Shown here piece by piece: positions 21,711-29,576 of a stretch of DNA of 33,238 nucleotides; position 1 is the stretch's first letter, and the number at the start of each line of letters is the position of its first letter. Source of the stretch: an archaeon (GTDB lineage Archaea; Iainarchaeota; Iainarchaeia; Iainarchaeales; Iainarchaeaceae); NCBI GenBank assembly GCA_005239615.1, contig SBBR01000060.1:1-33238 (forward strand). Reading direction: 5' to 3'. A program made the position numbers and the translations under genes. Under the pieces are notes generated by a model. The model was not told the DNA's origin. It made no database searches and was given only the letters and a program-made list of their open reading frames with translations.

Positions 21711-23735
21711 TCACGGCAGGTACTTGAATAACCTTACTTCCTTGTACGAGTAGACCTCTTGGAAATGCTTCAGGTTTTCCTTGTCGAAGAACAACCTCAC
21801 AATGAATGTGTCGTTGGCCGCCTTGTTGAATATGAAGATTTTGTTTCCAGCCTCGTTCCTGTATATAAAGACCTTTTCAGTTCCCCCAATTGTCTGGTTA
21901 GGCTGCTCTATCCATCTCGTAGGAATTTCACTGAACTGCTGATCGGCGAGGATGTTCTGACCGCACTGCATGTAGGTCTGCCTAGAAAGTGGGTCTGTGA
22001 CCTTCTGACAAGGTATGGTTATCCCCATGAACCTCGATACTCTAGGGTCGGAATTGTTCGTGGTCTGGTAGGCGTATATTCCCAGCGAGCCCATTTTCTC
22101 AAGTAAGTCCTCGCTTGTCAGCACATAATCCGGATCGTACCTGGAGTTGAGTATCGCCACTGCAGCATTTTCGTCGCCCGAAAGAAGAAATAGTGAGTAA
22201 TCGGAGTTCGAGTTGAGGTCACCATTTCGGTTATCAGTGCTCACAGCTCGGCGGGCGATGAATGTTATCCAGTGCCCCTCATCCCACCAATTGAAGAGCT
22301 TTGAGTCGGCAGGCGTATTCTCGGCTATCCACTTGAGCGATTCTTTCCAGCCTGTGTCATATTCAATGTTAGGCGTGTTCTGTGTTATGAAGAAGGCACC
22401 TGCCGCAACCCCTACCAAAAGCATGAAGCCAGCCCCAACTCCAATGAGTTTCTTCTCGAAACCCGGCCTTTCACCCATGAAGGAAAGCAGTTCGTTCAGG
22501 GTGATTCCTGCAGCAAGGGCAACTGGTAGGCCAAGATAGAACGTGAATTTCAGCTTTATGTATGCCAGGTATATGGCGAAGCCTATCCAAATGAGCGCAA
22601 GCACAGAGGCATGGTCGTCCTTGTTCTTGACTAACCTGTAAAGGAGGAAAATGAAGACAAGCCCCGGGACATACCATGGAAAGACAGGGGTGTATGGGGG
22701 AGGGTCTGTAGGAGTCTTCTGGGTACCTGCTGTGACGGGCCAGCCGATGAATACGCTGAGTGCATTATACTTGTTGCCCCAATAACTGAGGCCCTTGCTT
22801 TCCTCTCCGACGCTGACCGAAAACACGCTACCGGCAGTCTGGCCAGCACCAGCAAGGTCGATGGCCCCTCCTGGTCTGATGACGTGCAAAAAGTTCGTCT
22901 GGAAGGCTTCTATCCACACTGTGCCTATGACTAACGAGGCAAGGATAAGAAAAGTGAAAAAAGCCACGCAAGTGTTTGCCATCACATTGAGCCTTGTTTT
23001 TGCCGGTTCGCTGAGGAAAATGAACCTCAGAAAAAGGATTAACGCAGTCAGGGAAAAGAAACCGAGCAGTATATAGGGCACCATGAGGTAGGCCTGCCAG
23101 TTCCACGCCATGACCGCAAAGAAAAAGCCCGCAATCAGGGAATTTAGTACAGTGCTCTTGCTGAGTGCCCCGTTCTTGATGGCGCGGATGAAGAAAATGA
23201 AGCCAAGGACCATCCACAGGAAGCCGAGCGATTGGCCCTCGAACCAACCTGCCATTGTCCTGTAAACGAAAGCAGGTACAACAGCGGCAAAAATCGCCAT
23301 GATGGCGCCGGCACGCCTGCCATACATCTCCTTGCCGAGGAAATACATCGCTATGCAGACGAGCGAACCAAATAGTGCGGGAAAAAGCTTTATCGCTAAA
23401 TACCATGTAGCATTATCGAGGGGCGCCCCAAGCGTCAGTATGCGGAATAGTGAACCTGTAAAGAGCCACCAGAAAGGGCCGTCCTGGAACTGTGGGCTAG
23501 CCAGGCCGTTGGGAAGATAGTAATAAGCCAGAGGATCTGTCCCAGGTATTTTACCGTTCTCCATCACGTACTCTGTCATTCTTGCGTGGTAGTAACCGTC
23601 GAACTCGAAAAAGAACTCATATATGAACTGGTGGCCCCTAATGCCAAACGCGAGGAGGAACACTAGGAAAAGGAATGCCAGCTCTTTCTTGTTGCTGGAT
23701 ACGAAACCCTTCAGCTTCTGAATCATCACTAGCAT
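21711..23735 (-). CDS. aglB: Oligosaccharyltransferase STT3/AglB
   Basis: Transfers lipid-linked glycan to Asn in N-X-S/T sequons on the outer face of the membrane. 674 residues: about a dozen TM segments to residue 445, then a soluble domain. The first acidic motif is EFFFEFDGYYHARMTEYV (Asp near 46). The loop VFSVSVGEE resembles the TIXE/SVSE loop. The catalytic-domain signature is LFNWWDEGHWI near residue 483, where most homologues have WWDYG. Downstream TSEDLLEKMGSLGIYA may hold the DxxK-type element. A reverse TATA (23751-23758) predicts a transcript start near 23727, so the ATG at 23726 may be the real start rather than 23735. It is co-transcribed with the GlcNAc-1-P transferase. Confidence 0.93.
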   Translation of the reverse strand: MLVMIQKLKGFVSSNKKELAFLFLVFLLAFGIRGHQFIYEFFFEFDGYYHARMTEYVMENGKIPGTDPLAYYYLPNGLASPQFQDGPFWWLFTGSLFRILTLGAPLDNATWYLAIKLFPALFGSLVCIAMYFLGKEMYGRRAGAIMAIFAAVVPAFVYRTMAGWFEGQSLGFLWMVLGFIFFIRAIKNGALSKSTVLNSLIAGFFFAVMAWNWQAYLMVPYILLGFFSLTALILFLRFIFLSEPAKTRLNVMANTCVAFFTFLILASLVIGTVWIEAFQTNFLHVIRPGGAIDLAGAGQTAGSVFSVSVGEESKGLSYWGNKYNALSVFIGWPVTAGTQKTPTDPPPYTPVFPWYVPGLVFIFLLYRLVKNKDDHASVLALIWIGFAIYLAYIKLKFTFYLGLPVALAAGITLNELLSFMGERPGFEKKLIGVGAGFMLLVGVAAGAFFITQNTPNIEYDTGWKESLKWIAENTPADSKLFNWWDEGHWITFIARRAVSTDNRNGDLNSNSDYSLFLLSGDENAAVAILNSRYDPDYVLTSEDLLEKMGSLGIYAYQTTNNSDPRVSRFMGITIPCQKVTDPLSRQTYMQCGQNILADQQFSEIPTRWIEQPNQTIGGTEKVFIYRNEAGNKIFIFNKAANDTFIVRLFFDKENLKHFQEVYSYKEVRLFKYLP

Positions 23736-23750
23736 TCGTCCCGCATAAGG

Positions 23751-23758
23751 TTTTTATA
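23751..23758 (-). promoter_or_regulatory. TATA box of aglB
   Basis: Reverse strand GGTATAAAAACC. It is placed to start transcription close to the codons at 23726-23735. Confidence 0.5.
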
Positions 23759-23840
23759 CCAAGCCAAGAAAGCAGATTCTTGTAGCCAATTATGGATGTG
23801 AAGGCACAATCCTATGGTTGTACCAATACCAAGCTATGTA

Positions 23841-23863
23841 AATTAAACCAAAAAGGTTTAATT
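23841..23863 (+). promoter_or_regulatory. Palindromic promoter element of alg14
   Basis: AATTAAACC (23841-23849), five A residues, then GGTTTAATT (23855-23863): a perfect 9-bp inverted repeat. The right arm contains TTTAATT, about 27 bases before the ATG at 23887, so it may be the TATA box inside a symmetric operator. Confidence 0.45.
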
Positions 23864-23886
23864 CTTCAGGGCAATCTGATAGTTTG

Positions 23887-24345
23887 ATGGGAAAACAGTT
23901 CAAAGTGTGCCTGGCGTGTTCTGCCGGCGGCCATTTATCCGAGATGCTGCAGCTGAAGGATTTCTACTCTAGGTATGAGCATTTCTTCATCACCTTCAGG
24001 CGCACCGACACTGAAAGCCTTGCCGGAAAGGAGATTGTGTCCTTTGCAGAGCGCCCAGGAAGAAATCCGCTCGCGACAGCCAAGTGCTTCCTGCAGTGCT
24101 TGCTAACCATCAACAGGGAGAAGCCTGATTTGGTGGTGTCCACCGGAGCCGACCTAGGCATTATAGCGTGTATCGCGGGTAAGCTGCTCGGAAGGAAGAT
24201 AGTCTTCATCGAGAGCTTCTGCAGGCCGCTGAAACCGGGAGTCAGCGGGAGGATAGCGTACTTGTTTGTAGACCTCTTCATTTATCAGTGGGAAGAGCTC
24301 CGGAAATTCTACCCAAGGGGAATCTATGGCGGGAGTGTATTCTGA
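23887..24345 (+). CDS. Alg14-like membrane anchor of UDP-GlcNAc transferase
   Basis: 152 residues. In eukaryotes Alg14 anchors Alg13 at the membrane and together they add the second GlcNAc to the lipid-linked sugar. Here VCLACSAGGHLSEMLQLKDF is the Alg14 signature, followed by HFFITFRRTDTESLAG, KPDLVVSTGADLGIIACIAG, and KIVFIESFCRPLKPGVSGRI. It ends at YPRGIYGGSVF, matching the usual Alg14 tail. It sits next to an Alg13-like gene in the same direction. Confidence 0.87.
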   Translation: MGKQFKVCLACSAGGHLSEMLQLKDFYSRYEHFFITFRRTDTESLAGKEIVSFAERPGRNPLATAKCFLQCLLTINREKPDLVVSTGADLGIIACIAGKLLGRKIVFIESFCRPLKPGVSGRIAYLFVDLFIYQWEELRKFYPRGIYGGSVF

Positions 24346-24397
24346 GCTCATCGGCACACTGTACGCGTAGGCAATTTCATGAAACTGGTGAAGCTAT

Positions 24398-24919
24398 ATG
24401 AAGAAAAAAGCACGTGCGAGGGGAACTGCAGTAGCAAGGTTTTTTGTCTCCGTAGGAACACATCCGCAGCAGTTCAACAGACTCCTACTTGAAATCGACA
24501 GGCTTGCGGGTGAAAAAAAAATCCGGGGGGGGATCTTCGCCCAGTCAGGGTCAAGCACATACACGCCACGGAATTTTCCTTGCAAGTCATTCCTCACTAT
24601 TGATGAGTTCAACCGGCACCTCATTCAGGCTGACGTTGTGATAACCCACGCAGGAGAGGGAAACATAGGGATTTGCAAGAACCTCGGCAAGAAAATGGTT
24701 GTGATGCCGCGAAGGAAGGAATATGGCGAGCACACGAATAACCACCAGCTCGAGTTGGCAGAGGTCGTGGAAACCAAGGGCATCGGCCTCGTCGCTTGGA
24801 CCGAAGGAGACCTTGGGGGCAAGCTGAAGGAAATAGCGCGCTTTACACCAGCAAAGGTGTTAAGAGGAAGGATTCCGGAGCTGCTTGAGGAATTTGTCCA
24901 AAAACTAATTGGAGAGTGA
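24398..24919 (+). CDS. Alg13-like UDP-GlcNAc transferase catalytic subunit
   Basis: 173 residues. Matches the C-terminal GT-B half of MurG-like enzymes: FFVSVGTHPQQFNRLLLEID, GGIFAQSGSSTYTPRNF, DVVITHAGEGNIGICKNLGK, VVMPRRKEYGEHTNNHQLEL. The VITHGG motif is VITHAG here. The basic N-terminus (MKKKARARG) may be start-site slack. The SD GGTGA lies before the ATG at 24398. Likely the partner of the upstream Alg14, together forming a UDP-GlcNAc-type transferase. Confidence 0.87.
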   Translation: MKKKARARGTAVARFFVSVGTHPQQFNRLLLEIDRLAGEKKIRGGIFAQSGSSTYTPRNFPCKSFLTIDEFNRHLIQADVVITHAGEGNIGICKNLGKKMVVMPRRKEYGEHTNNHQLELAEVVETKGIGLVAWTEGDLGGKLKEIARFTPAKVLRGRIPELLEEFVQKLIGE

Positions 24920-24923
24920 AGCA

Positions 24924-25829
24924 ATGCTTGCAAAACAACTACAAAAAAAAGCGCTTCCGGGAGTGACAATATTGGTGGCGACGTACAACAATGAAGTCGC
25001 ACTGAGAAAGACTCTTGATGCGCTACTCAGCCAGAAGTATGCTGGAAAGTACGAGGTCATCGTAGTGAATGACGGGAGCACTGATGGCACAAGAGAGTTC
25101 CTCGATGCATACAAAGAGGGCAAAAGTTACTTCAGGGTTTTCCACCAGCCGAATTCAGGGGTGTGCAAGGCACGGAACCTGGGTATTGAAAGCGCGCAGT
25201 ACGGTATAGTTGTGAACATGGACCATGACTGCATCGCGGAGAAGGATTGGCTGGAGAAAATGGTCATGGGCTTCGACTCGCCCAAGGTTGGGGTTGTGAG
25301 TGCGTATGATTACTATGGCGGAACATCAACGGCGTACAGGAAGGAGCTGCTCGAAAAAGTTGGTGGGTATGACGAGGAATACCACTATTACAGGGAGGAC
25401 ACCGACCTGTCGTTCAAGATCATGGAGTTGGGGTACAAATTCAGGCTCGTGAAGGCAGGCTATATCCACGACCACGTGGAAACAAAGCCGAAAGGCATTG
25501 TCGGGCTTGTGAAGTACGTGCTGAAGCGCCTCGAATATCATCAGAATGATGTGCTGCTCTACAAGAAGCACCCGACCTCCCTATGCAAGGAATTCCTGCA
25601 CATAAAATTTGGATTCCTTGTTGACCCGGTGCATGACTTTTCAGTGGCAACTGGCACGTGGCAGCCCGGAGGAAAGTTCGGCCTCAGCAGTCCACGAGGG
25701 ATAACATTCCTCGAAAACAAAACGCCGCTGCACACCCTAGCAATCATAATCCTCGGAATTGGATATGTTGTTGCTGTGAAAGCAAGCAGGCTGATTGGCA
25801 GCATAAGGTTCGGCAAGCTGCTGGTCTGA
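24924..25829 (+). CDS. Family 2 glycosyltransferase
   Basis: 301 residues. The GT-A fold begins VTILVATYNNEVALRKTLDA, with VIVVNDGSTDGTREFLDAY, NSGVCKARNLGIE, the DxD-type motif VNMDHDCIAEKDW, and the acceptor-side EDTDLSFKIMELGY. After about residue 210 it has basic and hydrophobic segments and a C-terminal stretch (LAIIILGIGYVVAVKASRLI) that could be a membrane anchor. It likely adds a sugar to the lipid-linked oligosaccharide. Donor and acceptor are unknown. It starts five bases after the Alg13-like stop. Confidence 0.9.
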   Translation: MLAKQLQKKALPGVTILVATYNNEVALRKTLDALLSQKYAGKYEVIVVNDGSTDGTREFLDAYKEGKSYFRVFHQPNSGVCKARNLGIESAQYGIVVNMDHDCIAEKDWLEKMVMGFDSPKVGVVSAYDYYGGTSTAYRKELLEKVGGYDEEYHYYREDTDLSFKIMELGYKFRLVKAGYIHDHVETKPKGIVGLVKYVLKRLEYHQNDVLLYKKHPTSLCKEFLHIKFGFLVDPVHDFSVATGTWQPGGKFGLSSPRGITFLENKTPLHTLAIIILGIGYVVAVKASRLIGSIRFGKLLV

Positions 25830-25867
25830 GCAGGAATTAATAATTCTTTGCTTGGTGTGTTTCTCTG

Positions 25868-26800
25868 ATGGCGATAAAAAAAATCCTCGTCACGGGCAGC
25901 AGCGGCACAATAGGAACTAGGCTGTGCGAGAAGCTCCTTGAAAGCGGCAATTACGAGGTCACTGGAGTCGACATAAAACCCAACAAGTGGAAGCCGGGAA
26001 TTAATTCCATCACGAAGCTCTGCGACCTGCGCGACATGAAGGCAGTTGACAGGCTCCAAAAAGGCTTTGACATCGTGGTGCATCTCGCGGCCAATGCGCG
26101 TGTGTACAACATCGTGATCGACCCAGTGCAGGCGAAGGACAACTTCGACACGACGTTCAACGCCCTTGAATACTGCCGCAAAGGCGGCGCGAAAAGGTTC
26201 ATTTTCGCCTCTAGTAGGGAAGTATACGGCAACACCCCAAAAAGTCGGGAAAGCATAATAAAGGAGAGCGACGCGCGCGTAGAGAGCTCGGAAAGCCCCT
26301 ACAGCGCATCCAAGATTTCGGGCGAGGCGCTTGCGCACTCGTACAGGAACTGCTACGGAGTGGATTTCATCATAACGAGGTTCTCAAACGTTTACGGCAT
26401 GTATGATGACAGTGACAGGTTCATTCCTTCAGTGACGAGACTCTGCATGGATGACGGGCAGATAACAATTTTCGGGAAGGATAAGGTCCTTGACTTCACC
26501 TACATTGACGACGCCGTGTGGGGGATCATGCTCTGTATAGAGAAGTTTGATTCCGTGAAAAACCTGACATTCAACATCGCCACTGGGAAGGGCACCGCGC
26601 TCATGAAGGTTGGGGAAATGATAAAGATGGAAACGGGCTCCGCAAGCAAAATCAAAATAGGGGAGAACCGGGTTGGCGAAGTCGTGAGGTTTGTTGCGGA
26701 CATCTCCAAGGCAAGGAAGCTGCTCGGATACTCTCCCAGGTACAGCTTTGAGGAAGGGCTGAAGAAAACAATAGCCTGGTACTCGAAACGCTCCGAATGA
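25868..26800 (+). CDS. NAD-dependent nucleotide-sugar epimerase/dehydratase (extended SDR)
   Basis: 310 residues. The Rossmann loop ILVTGSSGTIGTRL, VVHLAANARVYN, the Ser site IFASSREVYGNT, and the catalytic SPYSASKISGEALAHSY are intact. RFSNVYGMYDDSDRFIP and DFTYIDDAVWGI follow as in UDP-glucose/UDP-GlcNAc 4-epimerases. The exact sugar is not predictable. It is in the same direction as the GT genes and probably supplies a UDP-sugar for the glycan. Confidence 0.88.
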   Translation: MAIKKILVTGSSGTIGTRLCEKLLESGNYEVTGVDIKPNKWKPGINSITKLCDLRDMKAVDRLQKGFDIVVHLAANARVYNIVIDPVQAKDNFDTTFNALEYCRKGGAKRFIFASSREVYGNTPKSRESIIKESDARVESSESPYSASKISGEALAHSYRNCYGVDFIITRFSNVYGMYDDSDRFIPSVTRLCMDDGQITIFGKDKVLDFTYIDDAVWGIMLCIEKFDSVKNLTFNIATGKGTALMKVGEMIKMETGSASKIKIGENRVGEVVRFVADISKARKLLGYSPRYSFEEGLKKTIAWYSKRSE

Positions 26801-27309
26801 GTCCCGGAAACATGCGAGGCTGAATGGACCTGAAGGCATTTGTTTGGCCCCGTGGAAGTTTATCGTGGCAGGGAAATGCGGTTTCGTTGATGGATAAGGC
26901 GTCTCTAAGCACCACGGGCTGAAGCCCGGCGAAGCATTTTCCGTCATCAGTCGCCGAAGGGAAAGGTTGGCTGGGTCTCACAAACAGCCGTCGACGGCAA
27001 TGGTTTAGACAGCTGAATATTTCCGCAATTTTCAATTTGGCAAAACCGTTGAACGCAGGAGACACTCTAACAACCCCTGAAGCGAGTGGCGTCCTGCGTT
27101 GGGTCGATGATGGTGCTGCCAACGCAGACGACGGATTCGCCCTTTACCAACAGGAAATCGCATAGGTTGGAAACTATGAAACCGGCACCACCGGCGACCA
27201 TGATATTCTCCATGCCGAGCAAATGAATTATAAAATGAATTATAATACAAATTGCATTTCATTGTGTTGACTTCTGATAGCGCTGTGAAGCCAGGCAAGT
27301 GGTTCTTCG
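26801..27309. other. Non-coding stretch with repeat copy 1, a strong hairpin and an ORF scar
   Basis: Holds repeat copy 1 (26915-26997) and a long hairpin. AACGCAGGA-GA-CACTC (27052-27067) pairs with GAGTG-GCG-TCCTGCGTT (27084-27100) around a 16-base loop, and AACGCAG recurs at 27121. One forward frame without a start codon reads LAKPLNAGDTLTTPEASGVL and RWVDDGAANADDGFALYQQ before a TAG at about 27160. It continues in frame afterwards, so this may be the scar of a lost gene. No family recognised. Confidence 0.4.
26915..26997 (+). repeat. Structured repeat, copy 1
   Basis: Matches the copy at 33150-33238 in the same orientation. The first 32 bases (26915-26946, CGGGCTGAAGCCC then GCGAAGCATTTTCCGTCA) differ at one position. 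After a variable stretch, GGTTGGC-GGGTCTCA-YAAAC is shared. It contains a GGGC-TGAA-GCCC hairpin, a GGCTG/CAGCC stem (26969-26973 with 26985-26989) and the palindrome GCCGTCGACGGC (26987-26998). REP-like. Confidence 0.65.
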
Positions 27310-27853
27310 ATGGGAAAAGATTCCGGCCTGATAACAGGTTACCTCGCAAAGGAAAGGAATTCCATTGCCGCAAGGTACGTTTCGGGAAAGAGGCTGCTTG
27401 ATATAGGCTGTGAATCCGGGCTACTGAGGAAATTGCTGGGAAAGGGCATGGAATACAACGGGATTGACATCTATGACAAAAAAGCTGGCATGGGCTTCAG
27501 GTACGCGTAGGGCGACATAGAAAAGGGCGTGAAGGGCTTCGGCAGGTCGACTGCCTAACAATGATGCAGTCATTGAGCACCTCAAGAGCCCTCATAAGGC
27601 TCTTGGGAACGCCTTTTCCTCCCTGCGCAAAAACGGCAGGCTCATCCTAACGACTCCAACAATAGCGGGTGATGCCGTGCACAAAATCTTCAGGAGGATA
27701 GGCCTTGTCTCGAGCTTCGCCGCGGAGGACCACAAGCACATATTCTCGCTGGAAGAGCTCAAGTCGGCATGCCAGCAAGCGGGATTCAGGATCATTGAAG
27801 CGAGGACGTTCAAGCTTGGCTTTAACCAGTTTGTAGTTTGCGAAAAACCCTGA
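27310..27853 (+). pseudogene. Broken class I SAM-dependent methyltransferase
   Basis: From ATG 27310: YLAKERNSIAARYVSGKRLL leads into the SAM motif LLDIGCESGLLRKLLGKG and YNGIDIYDK, then TAG at 27508-27510. The next segment GDIEKGVKGFGR is in the same frame. VDCLTMM follows in a second frame, then AVIEHLKSPHKALGNAFSSL, RLILTTPTI, HIFSLEELKSACQQAGFRI in a third, to TGA at 27851-27853. The full order is that of a complete methyltransferase of about 180 residues, like those in sugar and surface clusters. One nonsense codon plus two frameshifts point to recent inactivation. Confidence 0.8.
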
Positions 27854-28453
27854 GGCCGCCAGACAACAATTACAAAGTTACAAGGAACCGTTATTGTTGG
27901 CTGGGAAATTGCGCTTGTACCGCCCAATTCTCCTAGTTTCGTCCCCACACCAAAATGCAAAAGGGTAAAGTAATGGTCTTCGGCACGCCCTTCACGCAGC
28001 CATACCGTTTACCCATGCCACTGCTTTTTTCTTCTCGATGTAGAGAATCTCCTCCTCTATTTTCTTGTTCCTCTTTATACATGACTTAGCCAGTTTAGGG
28101 AGGACTGATTAAGATTGTGTGTCGCAATTTTTCATTGATGCAAAGCCGCCAAATGCTTCGGGCGACCATTAAAACGGTCGGTAATCCTTGATAAACCCGG
28201 CCAAATTTTCCAGAACGACAGAGCCAAACTGCCGGCAATTTATTGTTTTACGTGGCCTCATTGGTAGGATAACGACCGACCGGATAAATGGGCTACACGG
28301 CAATGGCACTCTTAGCGCGGAATCTGCCTGAACCAAAAACATTTAATTAAGTCAGGGGCGGAATTATAGCAGTCCGGGAAAACGCTTTGGTGGAATTCCG
28401 GACGGCTATCTGCAACCCGGCCAATTATCGGCGGCATATTTTTTGGTGGTTGA
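27854..28453. other. 600-base intergenic region before rmlB
   Basis: No intact gene. On the reverse strand, 28108 down to 27992 encodes 38 codons without ATG, LPKLAKSCIKRNKKIEEEIL then YIEKKKAVAWVNGMAA and a stop. Its charged-helix look suggests the 3' end of a lost small gene, but no family is identified. The rest is AT-rich with CATATTTTTT near 28435-28444 as a possible rmlB promoter and GGTGG at 28445-28449 as its ribosome site. Confidence 0.4.
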
Positions 28454-29428
28454 GTGGAAAGGGTTCTCGTCACTGGAGGCTGCGGATTCATAGGAAGCGC
28501 TTTCGTGAGGATGCTGCTGAAGGAAACTGATGCTGAGGTGGTGAACCTCGACCTGCTCACCTATGCTGGAAACCCGAACAATCTAAGAGGCGTCGCGGAA
28601 GACAAAAGCCTCGGCAAGAGGTATACATTCATAAAAGGGGACATTGCGGACAGGAAAACCACCGCAAAGGCCCTTGAAGGGATTGACACAGTGTTCAGCT
28701 TCGCGGCCGAGAGCCATGTGGACAATTCCATAAAAGACTCTTCAGCTTTCGTGCGCACAAATGTGGCTGGGACCAAGAACATGGGTGAATGCGCAATGAA
28801 AGCTGGGGTCGAGCGCTTTGTGCAAGTCTCGACCGACGAAGTCTATGGCTCGGTCGAGAAAGGCTCATCGAAGGAAACCGATAGGCTAGAACCCCGCAAT
28901 CCGTACTCCGCAACGAAGGCGGCGTCAGACCTCATAGCGCTGAGCTACTTCACGACGTTCGGCTTCGATGTTTTGGTCACGCGCAGCTCGAACAATTATG
29001 GCCCTTATCAGTACCCTGAAAAGGTCATCCCGCTCTTCATCACGAACCTTCTTGAAGAAAAAAAAGTGCCGCTTTATGGCGACGGCAAAAACGTGAGGGA
29101 CTGGCTACACGTGGAGGACAACTGCCGCGCACTCCTAACTGTCTACCGGAAGGGGAAGAAGGGCGAAATCTACAACATCGGCGGCGGGAACGAAGTGCAG
29201 AATATTGAGTTGACGAAAAAAATCCTCAGGCTGACAGGGAGGGACGAGAGCTATATAGAGCTTGTGGAGGACAGAAAAGGGCATGACAGGCGCTACTCGC
29301 TCGACAGCTCAAAAACGAGGGCGCTCGGGTGGGAGCCGATGAAAAGATTTGACGAGGGCCTCGCCGAAACAGTGAAATGGTATAAGGAAAATGAATGGTG
29401 GTGGAAGCCACTGAAGGGGAAAGTATAA
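28454..29428 (+). CDS. rmlB: dTDP-glucose 4,6-dehydratase
   Basis: Converts dTDP-glucose to dTDP-4-keto-6-deoxyglucose. 324 residues. VLVTGGCGFIGSAFVRMLL, the LDLLTYAGNPNNL motif specific to RmlB, FAAESHVDNSI, VSTDEVYGSVEKG, RNPYSATKAASDLIALSY, TRSSNNYGPYQYPEKVIPLF and GDGKNVRDWLHVEDNC are all intact. GTG start at 28454 with GGTGG four bases upstream. Grouped with rmlA; rmlC and rmlD are not in the window, so the end sugar may not be rhamnose. Confidence 0.95.
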   Translation: MERVLVTGGCGFIGSAFVRMLLKETDAEVVNLDLLTYAGNPNNLRGVAEDKSLGKRYTFIKGDIADRKTTAKALEGIDTVFSFAAESHVDNSIKDSSAFVRTNVAGTKNMGECAMKAGVERFVQVSTDEVYGSVEKGSSKETDRLEPRNPYSATKAASDLIALSYFTTFGFDVLVTRSSNNYGPYQYPEKVIPLFITNLLEEKKVPLYGDGKNVRDWLHVEDNCRALLTVYRKGKKGEIYNIGGGNEVQNIELTKKILRLTGRDESYIELVEDRKGHDRRYSLDSSKTRALGWEPMKRFDEGLAETVKWYKENEWWWKPLKGKV

Positions 29429-29440
29429 TGATTACAAATC

Positions 29441-29457
29441 TTTTTTGGCAATTTTTT
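29441..29457 (+). terminator. Oligo-T terminator after rmlB
   Basis: Two T6 runs (29441-29446 and 29452-29457) directly after the rmlB stop, typical of intrinsic archaeal termination signals. Confidence 0.4.
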
Positions 29458-29512
29458 ACTATGATAACGGACTTGAAATTAAAAACCCTAAAGAACCTAT
29501 TGGCAGTTAAAG

Positions 29513-29576
29513 TTTATACAGCTGTTTAACAGTTGGTGATGAAATGGAAAATATTATTGAAAAAAGAGGGGGATAG
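29513..29576 (+). promoter_or_regulatory. rmlA promoter and short leader with a possible upstream ORF
   Basis: TTTATACA at 29513-29520 predicts transcript start near 29543. CTGTTTAACAG at 29522-29532 is a perfect 11-base palindrome. The short leader has a possible 13-codon ORF (ATG 29539) whose TGA overlaps the rmlA ATG as ATGA. GAGGGGG serves as the rmlA ribosome site. Confidence 0.4.

Noticed and set aside
27052..27100. Definite integron attC site
   Set aside because: The 5' core does not fit the consensus. There is a single hairpin, no cassette array and no integrase in view. Kept only as a weak finding.
17508..27510. Pyrrolysine or selenocysteine recoding at in-frame TAG/TGA codons
   Set aside because: Three broken genes carry TAG and one carries TGA, but three of the four also have frameshifts. 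The affected positions are not known Pyl or Sec sites. No decoding genes are in the window.
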